This document shows, one piece after another, positions 1 to 8,242 of a stretch of 14,601 nucleotides of DNA (its first letter is position 1; every line of letters starts with the position of its first letter). The translations under genes were made by a program, and so were the position numbers. The DNA comes from Myxococcales bacterium (GTDB lineage Bacteria; Myxococcota_C; UBA6777), in assembly GCA_020632975.1 (NCBI GenBank), contig JACKEL010000023.1:1-14601 (forward strand). The letters run 5' to 3'. Below the pieces are notes generated by a model, which saw only the letters and a program-made list of their open reading frames with translations, made no database searches and had not been told where the DNA came from.

Positions 1-2
1 GC

Positions 3-2594
3 TTAGAGTACATTTATTCGCACCCAACACTTTCTAAAAGTCTGGGAGCAAAGCAGCGCGGGGCCTTAAAAGAATTCCTCACCCAAGCCTTTTCTTCTCG
101 CACGAAACTCAACAATGGGAACCCTGTGACAACGTTTGGGTTTGAGACGCTAAATGCCGAACTCAAGGTGATGTTGGGCGATGAGGCTTACACGCAATCG
201 TTGGTGCAGCGCTATGATGCAAATCGCAGCCAGCTTCGGGCATTTTTGGGGGATAAGATCGAGCCCAATGGTGTCGCTCTTTCGGGCGTGTTGGGTGCTG
301 AGATGGCGCAGTTGTATACTGCGGTGCATTATTACCAGATGGTTTTGGATCGTTTTTATCAGCAGGTGGGGGTCTTCTCTTCATCTTTTCAGGCGAGTGA
401 TACGGCCTTTTTGCAACCTAGCTCTGTGACGAGTTATTTCCAAAAGATCTTGTTGGCAGCCAGTCGAAAAGCCCGAACATGGTCGGCCATCGCGCAAAGA
501 TATCATCAGATCAATCGCTTGGATCTTGCGACGTTGGTGTTGGAGCGCAGCATCATCTCTACTTACATCGAGATGATGGTGATGACGCGGATCTTGCGGC
601 AGTTTCTTTTGAGCCTAGACCGTTCGCAGATTGATGGACTTCGCTTGGAGATCGACCGCATCACGAGGACATTTAGTGCTGCTTTGCTTGCGATGCAGAA
701 CACATATCGCCAAGTCTCACAACAGCTCAATCCTTTCGGCTTTTCGAGCGATTACATCCCTTTTCCTGCCTTGGATCGCTTTTCGAGTTCGACCTTGGCG
801 TCCAATGCTTTTGAAGTAGGGCTCGAATACACCAAACAGCTTCTTGTGACCGCACAAGAAAAAGAGGTCTTGGCGCTTCAATCCAATCAGTTGTATGAGG
901 CCCAAGCTGCGAACTTTCAGAGTGAGCTTGCCAAGATCGAATCCAATTTTAACAGCCAGTTGATCCGCATCTGTGGAGGCATCACCAAGGATGGTCGCTT
1001 GGTTCCGCTGATTGCAGAAAATCTCTCTCCCCAAGATCTGATCAAGTCCAAAGGCGAACCTTGCGGTCGTTTGGCAGGTAGCGCGATCTACGAGGCTTAT
1101 CTTCGACTCCAACAAGTCGCCATCGAAGCAAGAAAACTTCCTGCGATGCAGCAACTCCTCCAAGAAAAGATCACCCGCGAAGAAGAGCGCATCCGTGCTT
1201 ATTGTCAGAATAACTTTCAACTCTCGCAGGTGACGTGGCAATACCAACAAACACAGCGTAACCTGACCCAAGCAACCTCTGAAAGTCAGTTTTTGATCCA
1301 GCGCGCAACACAAGCAGCGATGGGCTTGATGGGGATTGCGGCGTCTTGGCAGTGTGAGGTCCTTTTGGGAACAGCCTTGGGTGGAAGTTGTGCGAATGCT
1401 GCGGTGTCACGGGCACTACAAATCACAATCTTGGCTGCCAAAGAAACCGCTGTCACGGTCTTGTCTTTAGAACAACGACGGGCACAAGCCGAGATGACGG
1501 ATATGACGCAACAGTTTGCGCGTTCACAGATCAAGATAGCCTGCGATCTCTGTCCTCCAAATCAACCAAACTGCCCGCAAGCAGGCGCGGCACGTATCGC
1601 GAGCCAAAATTATCTTTCGCAACTGGCTTTGCAGATGGTGTCGCTTCGCCTCGAAAGCCTCAGGGTTGAGATCGATATGCGCCTTGCTGTCGCAGAGATC
1701 GAACGACTCCGCAGTCAAGCACAGCGCATCGCACGTGAGCGCCAAGAGTCCACCGAGATGCTGACCCAGGTCCAAGCGTCTTTTTATGACCCCAATGCGC
1801 GGATCTACAAAAATGATGCGGTTCTTTCAGCCGAGCAAACCTTCCAAGATGCTATACGCGAAGCCTACCGTTCTACCTTGCTTTACGAGTATCATACGGG
1901 CACTTCTTATGCTGCAAAAGGCGACCTTTTCTTGATTCGTTTGGTTTCTTCTGGAGACAAAAGCCTCGAAACGTATGTCAGTCAACTTGAACAAGCGTAT
2001 CGAGACTTTGAAGAAAAAAACAGTAAGCCTGATATCCGGATCGCCGTCATCTCTCTTCGTGATGACATCCTTAAACTGGCGCAGACATCGGGTACATCCG
2101 TTCTTTCTCTGACAGAGCGCATCGCCGCTTTTCAAAAGTACCTCGCAGATCCCAGCCATCGCAACGAAGCAGGATATCTCGTGTTTCCATTTGAGCTTTC
2201 TGTGCACGCGCAAAGTTCGGTGGTTTCGCCCATTACGTTCAATCACAAGGTCCTCTACATCGAGTCTGAGATCGTCGGAAACGATGTAGGAGATGCCATC
2301 GGGCGTTTGTACTTGCAACAAAATGGGACCAGCGTGATGCGAGAACTCGATGGAAACTACAAGTTCTACAAGCTTCCCCAACGCACCGCTGTGTTAAATC
2401 CCTTTTTCAATGGTGCGAGGGTCTTTACCCCTGAGATCTATCAAAACTTTCGCTTACAAGATCGGCCTCTTGGGAACACACGTTGGGAGCTTCAATTCAA
2501 CCAAGCTTCTGAAAAAACCAACCAAGATATCAACTTACTTCGTCTCGAAGACATCCGTCTTTACCTGTATTATACGGACCTAACGAAAAACTAA
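3..2594 (+). CDS. Large alpha-helical protein with TcA-toxin-like C-terminal layout (5' end outside window)
   Basis: The reading frame is open from the first bases of the window; a GTG at 126 lies inside it, but 41 sense codons precede it and no good ribosome binding site sits before it, so the true start is probably upstream. Numbered from that GTG, residues 1-200 are mostly helical, 202-213 include NPFGFSSDYIPF, 233-290 and 320-395 look like coiled coil (rich in Gln, Glu, Leu), 396-445 form a hydrophobic Gly/Ala-rich stretch with Cys410 and Cys422, and 485-550 are coiled coil again. A CxxC pair (473, 476) plus Cys483 lies between. Residues 690-822 look like a beta domain ending in LEDIRLYLYYTD. 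Helix, hydrophobic tip, helix, then a beta domain is the order seen at the C-terminus of TcA subunits of Tc toxins, and the ending resembles the TcB-binding region. This is recognition by eye; it may instead be a conserved Myxococcota protein of unknown function. First gene of a four-gene run. Confidence 0.85.
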   Translation, partial: LEYIYSHPTLSKSLGAKQRGALKEFLTQAFSSRTKLNNGNPVTTFGFETLNAELKVMLGDEAYTQSLVQRYDANRSQLRAFLGDKIEPNGVALSGVLGAEMAQLYTAVHYYQMVLDRFYQQVGVFSSSFQASDTAFLQPSSVTSYFQKILLAASRKARTWSAIAQRYHQINRLDLATLVLERSIISTYIEMMVMTRILRQFLLSLDRSQIDGLRLEIDRITRTFSAALLAMQNTYRQVSQQLNPFGFSSDYIPFPALDRFSSSTLASNAFEVGLEYTKQLLVTAQEKEVLALQSNQLYEAQAANFQSELAKIESNFNSQLIRICGGITKDGRLVPLIAENLSPQDLIKSKGEPCGRLAGSAIYEAYLRLQQVAIEARKLPAMQQLLQEKITREEERIRAYCQNNFQLSQVTWQYQQTQRNLTQATSESQFLIQRATQAAMGLMGIAASWQCEVLLGTALGGSCANAAVSRALQITILAAKETAVTVLSLEQRRAQAEMTDMTQQFARSQIKIACDLCPPNQPNCPQAGAARIASQNYLSQLALQMVSLRLESLRVEIDMRLAVAEIERLRSQAQRIARERQESTEMLTQVQASFYDPNARIYKNDAVLSAEQTFQDAIREAYRSTLLYEYHTGTSYAAKGDLFLIRLVSSGDKSLETYVSQLEQAYRDFEEKNSKPDIRIAVISLRDDILKLAQTSGTSVLSLTERIAAFQKYLADPSHRNEAGYLVFPFELSVHAQSSVVSPITFNHKVLYIESEIVGNDVGDAIGRLYLQQNGTSVMRELDGNYKFYKLPQRTAVLNPFFNGARVFTPEIYQNFRLQDRPLGNTRWELQFNQASEKTNQDINLLRLEDIRLYLYYTDLTKN

Positions 2595-2627
2595 GACTTT
2601 CTCTTTATCAATAGAAGAGGATATCGC

Positions 2628-5051
2628 ATGATACATCACCCCACCCATCCACATCTTTTAGAAACACATGTGAATCATCTCACGCAAGAGAAGCTTGCGC
2701 GTGCCCGCCGTGTTGGGCTTTGGCGCTTGTTGGGAGCGCGTTTACTGATGCTCCTTGCGTTGTTTGTTTGGGCGAGTGCGGCTTGTACAGGCCCACAAAC
2801 CAACCCACAAGCATGTGGCGGTTGTCCGCAAGGCAGCGAGTGTGTGCTAGACAAGTTCTGTCTCACGCTATGTCCCGCTGGCACGACACGATGCGACTTT
2901 GATTGCACGAATCTGCAAAGTGACTTTCTCCACTGCGGTGCTTGCGGCCAGGCCTGCAAAAGCGGAGAGGCCTGCGTCAATGGAGCCTGTCAGGTCTCTG
3001 CTTCAAGCTGTGTGCCGCTTTGCCAAGGTGGGAAGCTCTGCGCACCCAACGGGCTTTGCGTCTGTGCGGCTGGCGAAACGGACTGTGGCGGAGCTTGCTT
3101 TTCATTAAATGCTAGCCCCCTTCACTGCGGTGCTTGTAACAACAAATGCCCCTCAGGTTCTGCTTGTGAGAATGGGACATGTACCTGTCTTGCCGGGCAG
3201 TCATTGTGCGGTGGGGTCTGTACTCAAACGCAAAAGAACGATCTTCACTGCGGTGCTTGTAACAACAAATGCCCGCAAGATCGCTTTTGTGACCAAGGAG
3301 CATGTTCTTGTCGAGATGGAAAGATCGATTGCAACGGGGCTTGTGTCGATCTGCTATCGGATGCGGCGAACTGTGGGGCTTGTGGGACGGCATGTTTGCC
3401 AAACCAAGCTTGCAAAAATGGCAGCTGCTTTTGTCCACGTGACGAGACCATTTGTAATGGATCTTGTGTAAACCTCCGAACCACGGACGCAAACTGCGGG
3501 ATTTGTGGTAATGCTTGCGCACAAGATCAAGCTTGTATCAATGGTAGCTGCGTTCAAGCGCAAAAGTGTGCCAATGGTCAACTCAAGTGTGCGGGCCTTT
3601 GTGTGGACCCCAACACAGACCGCGGTCACTGCGGGGCTTGTTATACGATTTGCCCAGAAGGACAGGACTGCGCGAGTGGTTCTTGTCAGGTGCTGACATG
3701 CCAAACGGGGGAGGTCAAGTGCAATGGTCGATGTGCAGACCTGCTCACAAATAGCGCATTTTGCGGCTCATGCAACAACCCTTGCAACTCTTACGAACGC
3801 TGTGTCCAAGGTCAGTGCGCTCCTGTCTGTCAGACTGGACAAGCGCTTTGTGGGACGACCTGCGCAGACACACAAACCGATCGTCAACACTGCGGTGCTT
3901 GCGGAAATGCTTGCCCGACTTCTTCGAAGTGCGAAGCAGGTGCGTGCGTCTCTTATTGTACGGCTGGGCTGTTGGCGTGCGGAAACGACGGATGTGTGGA
4001 CCCGATGATCAACACCAAACATTGCGGAGGCTGCAACACAGACTGCGACGTCTGCGAAAACGGTGTCTGTCAGTGCTCTGTCGGTCGAATCAACTGTGGA
4101 AATCAATGCGCAAGTCTACAAACGGACGCCCGACACTGTGGGGCTTGTGGAATGGCTTGTCCTGCTCAAGAAAGCTGTGTTGCTGGTGCGTGTAAGCGGG
4201 TCTTTGCGGATTATTATCCTGACGCAGATGGGGACGGATTTGGCGATAAAAATGCTATGCCTGTCAATGCAAATACACAAAATCCACCTGCTGGGATGGT
4301 GACGAACAATCTCGACTGCTGCGATCAAGACAAAGACGCAAACCCCAACCAGACGGGATTTTTTGGCGTGGCAAACAAATGCGGCTCTTTTGATTACAAT
4401 TGTGATGGAAAAGAAACCCCAACCGCTCCCATCTGTCAGTGCACAAAGAGCATCGATGCCCAAAGCGACGTCAAATACTCCTTTTCAACGAGAGATACTT
4501 CCAATCCCAATTATTCAGTGGTTCATGACATCTTTATGACCGCAACGCCTCTCAAGATCACAAGTGCTGATGGTACTTGTAATGCTCCAAAAAGCACGGT
4601 TCGATTTGCCGCGCCCCCTGCAACAAAGACGGTTGGGAACTTTATGGTGGTGGCATGGGATATGACTTGTGGAAGCTGTACACAAGAAAGAGGCGCAGAT
4701 GTCCTAGGTCTCACGAGCTTTACGGAGACTTTTCAGTCTTCTGATGGAGCAAACTATGTGATGTGGGATACCTCGTCGTACTCCCAAGGTTGTGCATTCT
4801 TTTTGTCGGGTGCGCGGCCCGTTTGTGGTAGCAAGAACGTCTCCAAGGCCCCCAGCCTTCTCAATGAGATCTACAACTACAACAACACCCCCAGAATTCG
4901 CACGGAGTACAATGTTTACGTCAGTAGTTCTTGCTGTCGAAGCTTTGAACTCTTTTCGTCTGTGTATCTTCGCGGAAAATATAACATCAAGTCCAACTTT
5001 GGGGTCTCTGTGCAACCCACCGAAACCATCGCGACGTTAGAATGTCAGTAA
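2628..5051 (+). CDS. Exported cysteine-rich repeat protein with MopE-like block and paralogous C-terminal domain
   Basis: The ATG follows AGAAGAGGA with about 7 bases spacing, 33 bases after the previous stop. The N-terminus has an unusually long basic, His-rich leader (1-35), then a hydrophobic core (about 36-48) and ASAAC, so Cys53 is either a lipidated cysteine with an imperfect lipobox or just follows a signal peptidase I site. Residues 82-522 hold ten repeats of about 40 residues with the pattern Cx6Cx3-4C, a spacer, (H/N)CGxC, x3, C, then two more cysteines. Residues 527-598 form a MopE-like metal-binding block (DADGDGFGD, then DCCD, then NCDGKETP). Residues about 600-807 have eight or more cysteines and match the C-terminus of the next gene product. 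The protein is expected outside the cytoplasm, stabilised by disulfides. Similar CGxC repeats are common in Myxococcota proteins and are often misnamed in databases. No catalytic motif was seen. Confidence 0.93.
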   Translation: MIHHPTHPHLLETHVNHLTQEKLARARRVGLWRLLGARLLMLLALFVWASAACTGPQTNPQACGGCPQGSECVLDKFCLTLCPAGTTRCDFDCTNLQSDFLHCGACGQACKSGEACVNGACQVSASSCVPLCQGGKLCAPNGLCVCAAGETDCGGACFSLNASPLHCGACNNKCPSGSACENGTCTCLAGQSLCGGVCTQTQKNDLHCGACNNKCPQDRFCDQGACSCRDGKIDCNGACVDLLSDAANCGACGTACLPNQACKNGSCFCPRDETICNGSCVNLRTTDANCGICGNACAQDQACINGSCVQAQKCANGQLKCAGLCVDPNTDRGHCGACYTICPEGQDCASGSCQVLTCQTGEVKCNGRCADLLTNSAFCGSCNNPCNSYERCVQGQCAPVCQTGQALCGTTCADTQTDRQHCGACGNACPTSSKCEAGACVSYCTAGLLACGNDGCVDPMINTKHCGGCNTDCDVCENGVCQCSVGRINCGNQCASLQTDARHCGACGMACPAQESCVAGACKRVFADYYPDADGDGFGDKNAMPVNANTQNPPAGMVTNNLDCCDQDKDANPNQTGFFGVANKCGSFDYNCDGKETPTAPICQCTKSIDAQSDVKYSFSTRDTSNPNYSVVHDIFMTATPLKITSADGTCNAPKSTVRFAAPPATKTVGNFMVVAWDMTCGSCTQERGADVLGLTSFTETFQSSDGANYVMWDTSSYSQGCAFFLSGARPVCGSKNVSKAPSLLNEIYNYNNTPRIRTEYNVYVSSSCCRSFELFSSVYLRGKYNIKSNFGVSVQPTETIATLECQ
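2871..4193 (+). repeat. Ten tandem cysteine-rich CGxC protein repeats (about 40 residues each)
   Basis: Within the second gene, ten consecutive units begin at residues 82, 146, 187, 228, 269, 314, 358, 401, 444 and 483. The typical unit has six to seven cysteines, with HCGAC or NCGAC in the middle as the most constant element. The first unit is followed by an extra cysteine-rich insert of about 20 residues, and the ninth is short (KHCGGCNTDC). The even cysteine spacing suggests a rod of small disulfide-bonded modules. The role as a spacer or binding stalk is inferred. Confidence 0.9.
3120..3274 (+). repeat. Exact 32-base direct repeat inside the cysteine-rich array
   Basis: Bases 3120-3151 and 3243-3274 are identical over 32 positions and 123 bases apart, exactly 41 codons. 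They encode LHCGACNNKCP in repeats two and three. Other units of the array encode similar residues with different codons, so identity here points to a recent duplication or gene conversion and not to protein constraint alone. Confidence 0.85.
4314..5048 (+). other. C-terminal paralogous domain, copy 1
   Basis: Residues 563-807 of the second gene product. It opens with DCCDxD, a P-x-QT segment, CGSFDYNCDGKETP and CQC, then continues to an MWDTSSYSQGCAFF segment, a PVCG motif, and ends in ECQ. The same landmarks occur in the same order at the end of the next gene product (DCCDSD, CGNFDLNCDGKETP, CAC, MWKDTGYRAGCLF, PQCG, KCQ). I know of no named family for the part after KETP. The copies are diverged, so the duplication is not recent. 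Confidence 0.75.
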
Positions 5052-5104
5052 GTTCCACTTTTCACAGAAAACGATCGAGATAAAGTAAGAAAAAGGAGAG
5101 GGTT

Positions 5105-8100
5105 ATGATAGGAAAAATGCGATCGATGTTTCTTGTGGGGTGGAGCTTGTATGTTGTCTTCTTGATCTCTTGTGGTCCACCCACAGAGTGCAATGTTGGC
5201 GATACACAAGCTTGTCAGTGTGGCCCGCTGCAAGGGACGCAAACCTGCCAAGCCAACGGTCTATTTGCAGCGTGTCAGTGCGATAGTAAGGTGCGCACCA
5301 ATCTTCCACCCGAGGCGATCCCTGCGGAAGGAACGCCTTCCACTGAGCTGCCCATCGTTCAACCTGAGGGTGGCCCCACAGAGCCGACCCCCATCGAATC
5401 GATACTGCCGGAACCTACGCCCGAACAGGTGATCCCCGAAGTCACTTGCCCAAGTGGTCGTTTTGCTTGGTTGGGACGTTGCTATGATACTGGAGCTTTT
5501 TGTACTTCGACCACGGGAGACAGCGCGATGCCTTTGTTTAGTGCAAAAGAGCAACTTGCGATGGCACGGCCCTTTGTGATCGAGTTTGACCCCACCACGA
5601 AAAAGCCTTTGTTTTGCCAAACAAGACAAGGCTTTTTCTATCTGAAAAATCTGGGTTATGGCATTTGTGACAATGATGGGGATGGGTGGATCAATATCTT
5701 TGCAAACCAAGCTTTCACTTCGACAGATCCGTTGATTCAACGGAACGCGCGGTGTGCTTTGCGTCGTATCGAAGCGATCGTGTATGTCCAAGATGCACAA
5801 AAGTTTCCAGAGGTCCCCAACCAAAAAACATTTATTCAGCCGCTTAATCCTCCTGTTTCGCTAGTCGAAACAGATCGAAACGACGGTCTCAACGAGCAAA
5901 TAAAGTTACCTGTGTACACTGAGAATCAAGTGCCTTTGCCCAAAAATATCGGGACCTTTTGTACCCAAGACAGCAACTGCGACACAAACACAAAAGAGGT
6001 TTGTTATCTCGGGCACTGCGTGTCTGGTCGCCGTTTTCGACCCGAAGAGATCAACACCTTCACCAAAGCCTGTGTCGCAGGGCTCGATCTCAACGACAAC
6101 CAACTCGACGATGCTAGCGAGACACCAAACTCCCAACCTAGCCCATCTACGGAGTTTGCGCCCCTGCTGAAACTCGCTTACTTTATCGAGCTTCATTACG
6201 GTGATTACCTGCCCAATTATGTGACACCTGATGGACAGACTCTCAATGTTTGGCGTATCACAGAACGCGGAAGAACGGGGCCTGCCGACAACCCCAGTTT
6301 CTTGCCTCTGAAATGCCCAGAAAATCCAGACGCTTTTCAACCCGATCACTGGCGGTCTTGTGGTCTTCGCGACAACCAACAGTGCGAAGATCCCGCAAAT
6401 CCCGGCACAAAGAAGAATGGCCTCTCACAGTGTTGGATGCCCCAAGTTCGTCGTGCAACGCCCAGCCTTTTCCGTTGCGTGACCTTCGATAGCACTGTGA
6501 ATGCTTCTACCCAAGATGGATTTTTTCATCCTCAAAATTACGGAAAAAATAAAAACTACACGCGCTCTCTCTGCAAGTTGGTAGGAGATTGGAAACATCC
6601 TGATCCAACCAACCCCCACCAGAAAGACCTCGTCTTTTCTTGCGCTGCGGATGATGGCACGCTTGCTCCCGATCCTGCCAAAAGTACGGTTGGTTGGGCG
6701 TGTATCAACTTTCAACCTTATACAGCTCCCCAAGACTACCTAGGTGGCTGCATTGATGAGAAGGCACACGAAGTTTGTGGAACTCCAGGAGGAGTCGACA
6801 ATCTCACCTATCTGCAACACGAAGCGGATAGCTATGGTTTGGTGCGTGCAAAGAAAGAGTGCGGTAGCAAAGGAGGACTCGGCGTTTGCAAGTCTGCTGA
6901 GCATGTTTGTTCGGGAGGAAACTGGACGCATTGCGGACTTTGTAACACTTGTCCTCAAGATACAGCGGGCCAAAAACGGCTTTGTCCCGATGGTGTTTGG
7001 GGGGATGCAACGCCACCTGATCAAAGTCCGATTATTTCTTGTAAACCTGTCGTCCAAGCTTCCGCAGAGATCTGTGATGGTCAAGACAACGATTGTGATG
7101 GCAAGCTCGATGAAGGACTTCCGCAAGTCTTGTTTTATCCAGACAAAGACGGGGATAAGTTTGGTGATGCCAAGCACCCAGGACAGTTGAATTGTCGAGG
7201 CCAGCAGCCCGCAGGATGGGTGGAAGACAAAAGCGATTGTGATGATAACAACAAGGACATCAACCCCAGCGCCACCGAGGTATGCGATGGCCAAGACAAC
7301 GATTGCAACGGATCTCGCGATCTCAATATCGAGCCTTGGTATGCAGACAACGACAAAGACGGTTTTGGCAAGAAGGGGCCCCCCGCATTTGAGGGATGTC
7401 AAAGGCCCGATGGAAGGGTTTGTGTGAGCCCTGGGGTTTGTCGAGACACTGTGGGTTATGTGAAGGATGGTAGCGATTGCTGCGATAGTGATCCCAACAC
7501 TTTCCCCGGACAAACGGCTTACACCGACGCTCCGAACGCTTGTGGAAACTTTGATCTCAACTGTGATGGCAAAGAAACCCCCCAAGCGGATGTGTGTGCT
7601 TGCAGCAAACAGAGTGTGTGGGTCTTTGATCCCCAAGGGGCTAACACGACCACTAGGGCTGGGACTTGGTATTACAGCAATGATCCAAATGCGAAAAAAG
7701 GTCCTGATGTCGTGTATATAAATAACTCTGTCTTCAATAATCCTTCCAGTTGCGAACTTTCGGGAGCGATGACTTTCCTCTCTTCGTATATCAACGTAGC
7801 CAACCTTTACCCACTCCAATTTGGTTCTTGTCCCGCCAATGGTGGTGGGACCTGTTCTTTCCGAGAGGAGATGTCTTACTACAGCGGACAGGGAGCGTCG
7901 TGGACAACCTTCCCCAAAGGAAGCACAGGTGCACCGTTGATTATGTGGAAGGATACGGGATATCGTGCGGGGTGCCTTTTCCACAAAGATGGTCGAACCC
8001 CCCAGTGTGGTGAAGCTGGCGCGTTTCGGGCGCCCGCTGTACGCACCATTACTTCGATCCCGATCGATTTGAAAGGGGCGTTGGTGAAAAATATCTCGCA

Positions 8101-8227
8101 ATGTCAACAACACACAGCTTGCCAAGGCATCCAGATGATCCTCGACGTCAAAGGCCCACTTTATCCGTGGTATGCGATCTTTACAGAACAACCCACGCAA
8201 ACGGCTCCTGCCGTGAAGTGTCAATAA
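5105..8227 (+). CDS. Large cysteine-rich lipoprotein with MopE-type repeats
   Basis: The ATG follows AAGGAGAGG at a good distance, 53 bases after the previous stop. The N-terminus is a clear lipoprotein signal: a short basic start, a hydrophobic core and lipobox LISC with Cys23, followed by Gly. Residues 29-59 form a small cysteine module (CNVGDTQACQCG and a later CQC), and 60-112 a Pro/Glu/Thr-rich linker suited to spanning the cell surface. Residues 114-650 are cysteine-rich and not recognised, with one calcium-loop-like DNDGDGWIN at 190-198 and a CTQDSNCD module near 286. Residues 655-790 contain MopE-type metal-binding repeats (two CDGQDNDC(D/N)G signatures with DKDGDKFGD and DNDKDGFG loops). 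Residues 791-1040 are the domain shared with the gene before it. It is expected to be anchored in the outer membrane. Third gene of the presumed operon. No enzyme motif seen. Confidence 0.94.
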   Translation: MIGKMRSMFLVGWSLYVVFLISCGPPTECNVGDTQACQCGPLQGTQTCQANGLFAACQCDSKVRTNLPPEAIPAEGTPSTELPIVQPEGGPTEPTPIESILPEPTPEQVIPEVTCPSGRFAWLGRCYDTGAFCTSTTGDSAMPLFSAKEQLAMARPFVIEFDPTTKKPLFCQTRQGFFYLKNLGYGICDNDGDGWINIFANQAFTSTDPLIQRNARCALRRIEAIVYVQDAQKFPEVPNQKTFIQPLNPPVSLVETDRNDGLNEQIKLPVYTENQVPLPKNIGTFCTQDSNCDTNTKEVCYLGHCVSGRRFRPEEINTFTKACVAGLDLNDNQLDDASETPNSQPSPSTEFAPLLKLAYFIELHYGDYLPNYVTPDGQTLNVWRITERGRTGPADNPSFLPLKCPENPDAFQPDHWRSCGLRDNQQCEDPANPGTKKNGLSQCWMPQVRRATPSLFRCVTFDSTVNASTQDGFFHPQNYGKNKNYTRSLCKLVGDWKHPDPTNPHQKDLVFSCAADDGTLAPDPAKSTVGWACINFQPYTAPQDYLGGCIDEKAHEVCGTPGGVDNLTYLQHEADSYGLVRAKKECGSKGGLGVCKSAEHVCSGGNWTHCGLCNTCPQDTAGQKRLCPDGVWGDATPPDQSPIISCKPVVQASAEICDGQDNDCDGKLDEGLPQVLFYPDKDGDKFGDAKHPGQLNCRGQQPAGWVEDKSDCDDNNKDINPSATEVCDGQDNDCNGSRDLNIEPWYADNDKDGFGKKGPPAFEGCQRPDGRVCVSPGVCRDTVGYVKDGSDCCDSDPNTFPGQTAYTDAPNACGNFDLNCDGKETPQADVCACSKQSVWVFDPQGANTTTRAGTWYYSNDPNAKKGPDVVYINNSVFNNPSSCELSGAMTFLSSYINVANLYPLQFGSCPANGGGTCSFREEMSYYSGQGASWTTFPKGSTGAPLIMWKDTGYRAGCLFHKDGRTPQCGEAGAFRAPAVRTITSIPIDLKGALVKNISQCQQHTACQGIQMILDVKGPLYPWYAIFTEQPTQTAPAVKCQ
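7067..7474 (+). repeat. MopE-type metal-binding repeats in the lipoprotein
   Basis: Residues 655-790 carry two copies of the CDGQDNDC signature (starting near residues 658 and 727), each followed by an aspartate-rich loop (DKDGDKFGD, then DNDKDGFGK). This matches the putative metal-binding motif family first described around the copper-repressible protein MopE. The Asp spacing is also like calcium loops, so the bound metal cannot be told from sequence. Confidence 0.8.
7475..8224 (+). other. C-terminal paralogous domain, copy 2
   Basis: Residues 791-1040 of the lipoprotein, collinear with residues 563-807 of the preceding gene product. Shared landmarks are DCCD, the P-x-QT segment, CGxFDxNCDGKETP, CxC, an MW-D-x-x-Y-x-x-GC segment, x-CG and a terminal CQ. 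Conservation of the cysteines suggests the same disulfide fold. Copy 2 has a longer middle part and an extra C-terminal cysteine segment (SQCQQHTACQG). Confidence 0.75.
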
Positions 8228-8242
8228 AGAAGGGACGCAGCG

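Noticed and set aside
126..128. GTG at 126 as the true start of the first gene
   Set aside because: The frame continues without a stop to the window edge through 41 plausible codons, and the bases before the GTG lack a good ribosome binding site.
717..1313. Minus-strand frame of 198 codons inside the first gene
   Set aside because: No ribosome binding site, low-complexity shadow composition, and it overlaps a coherent coding frame on the other strand.
2871..4193. CRISPR-like periodic repeats
   Set aside because: The periodicity is about 120-130 bases, is in frame, is diverged and encodes cysteine modules. There are no short identical repeats separated by unique spacers.
2628..5051. Database-style naming of the cysteine-rich protein as an enzyme such as tryptophan synthase alpha chain
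   Set aside because: Proteins with these CGxC repeats often carry such labels, but no enzyme fold or catalytic motif is present in the sequence.
6740..8224. Long minus-strand open frame (494 codons) opposite the lipoprotein gene
   Set aside because: It lies wholly inside a well supported coding gene with a lipoprotein signal and repeat domains. It has no ribosome binding site or recognisable domain, and its Ile/Val-rich repeats are the mirror of GAT/GAC-rich MopE codons.
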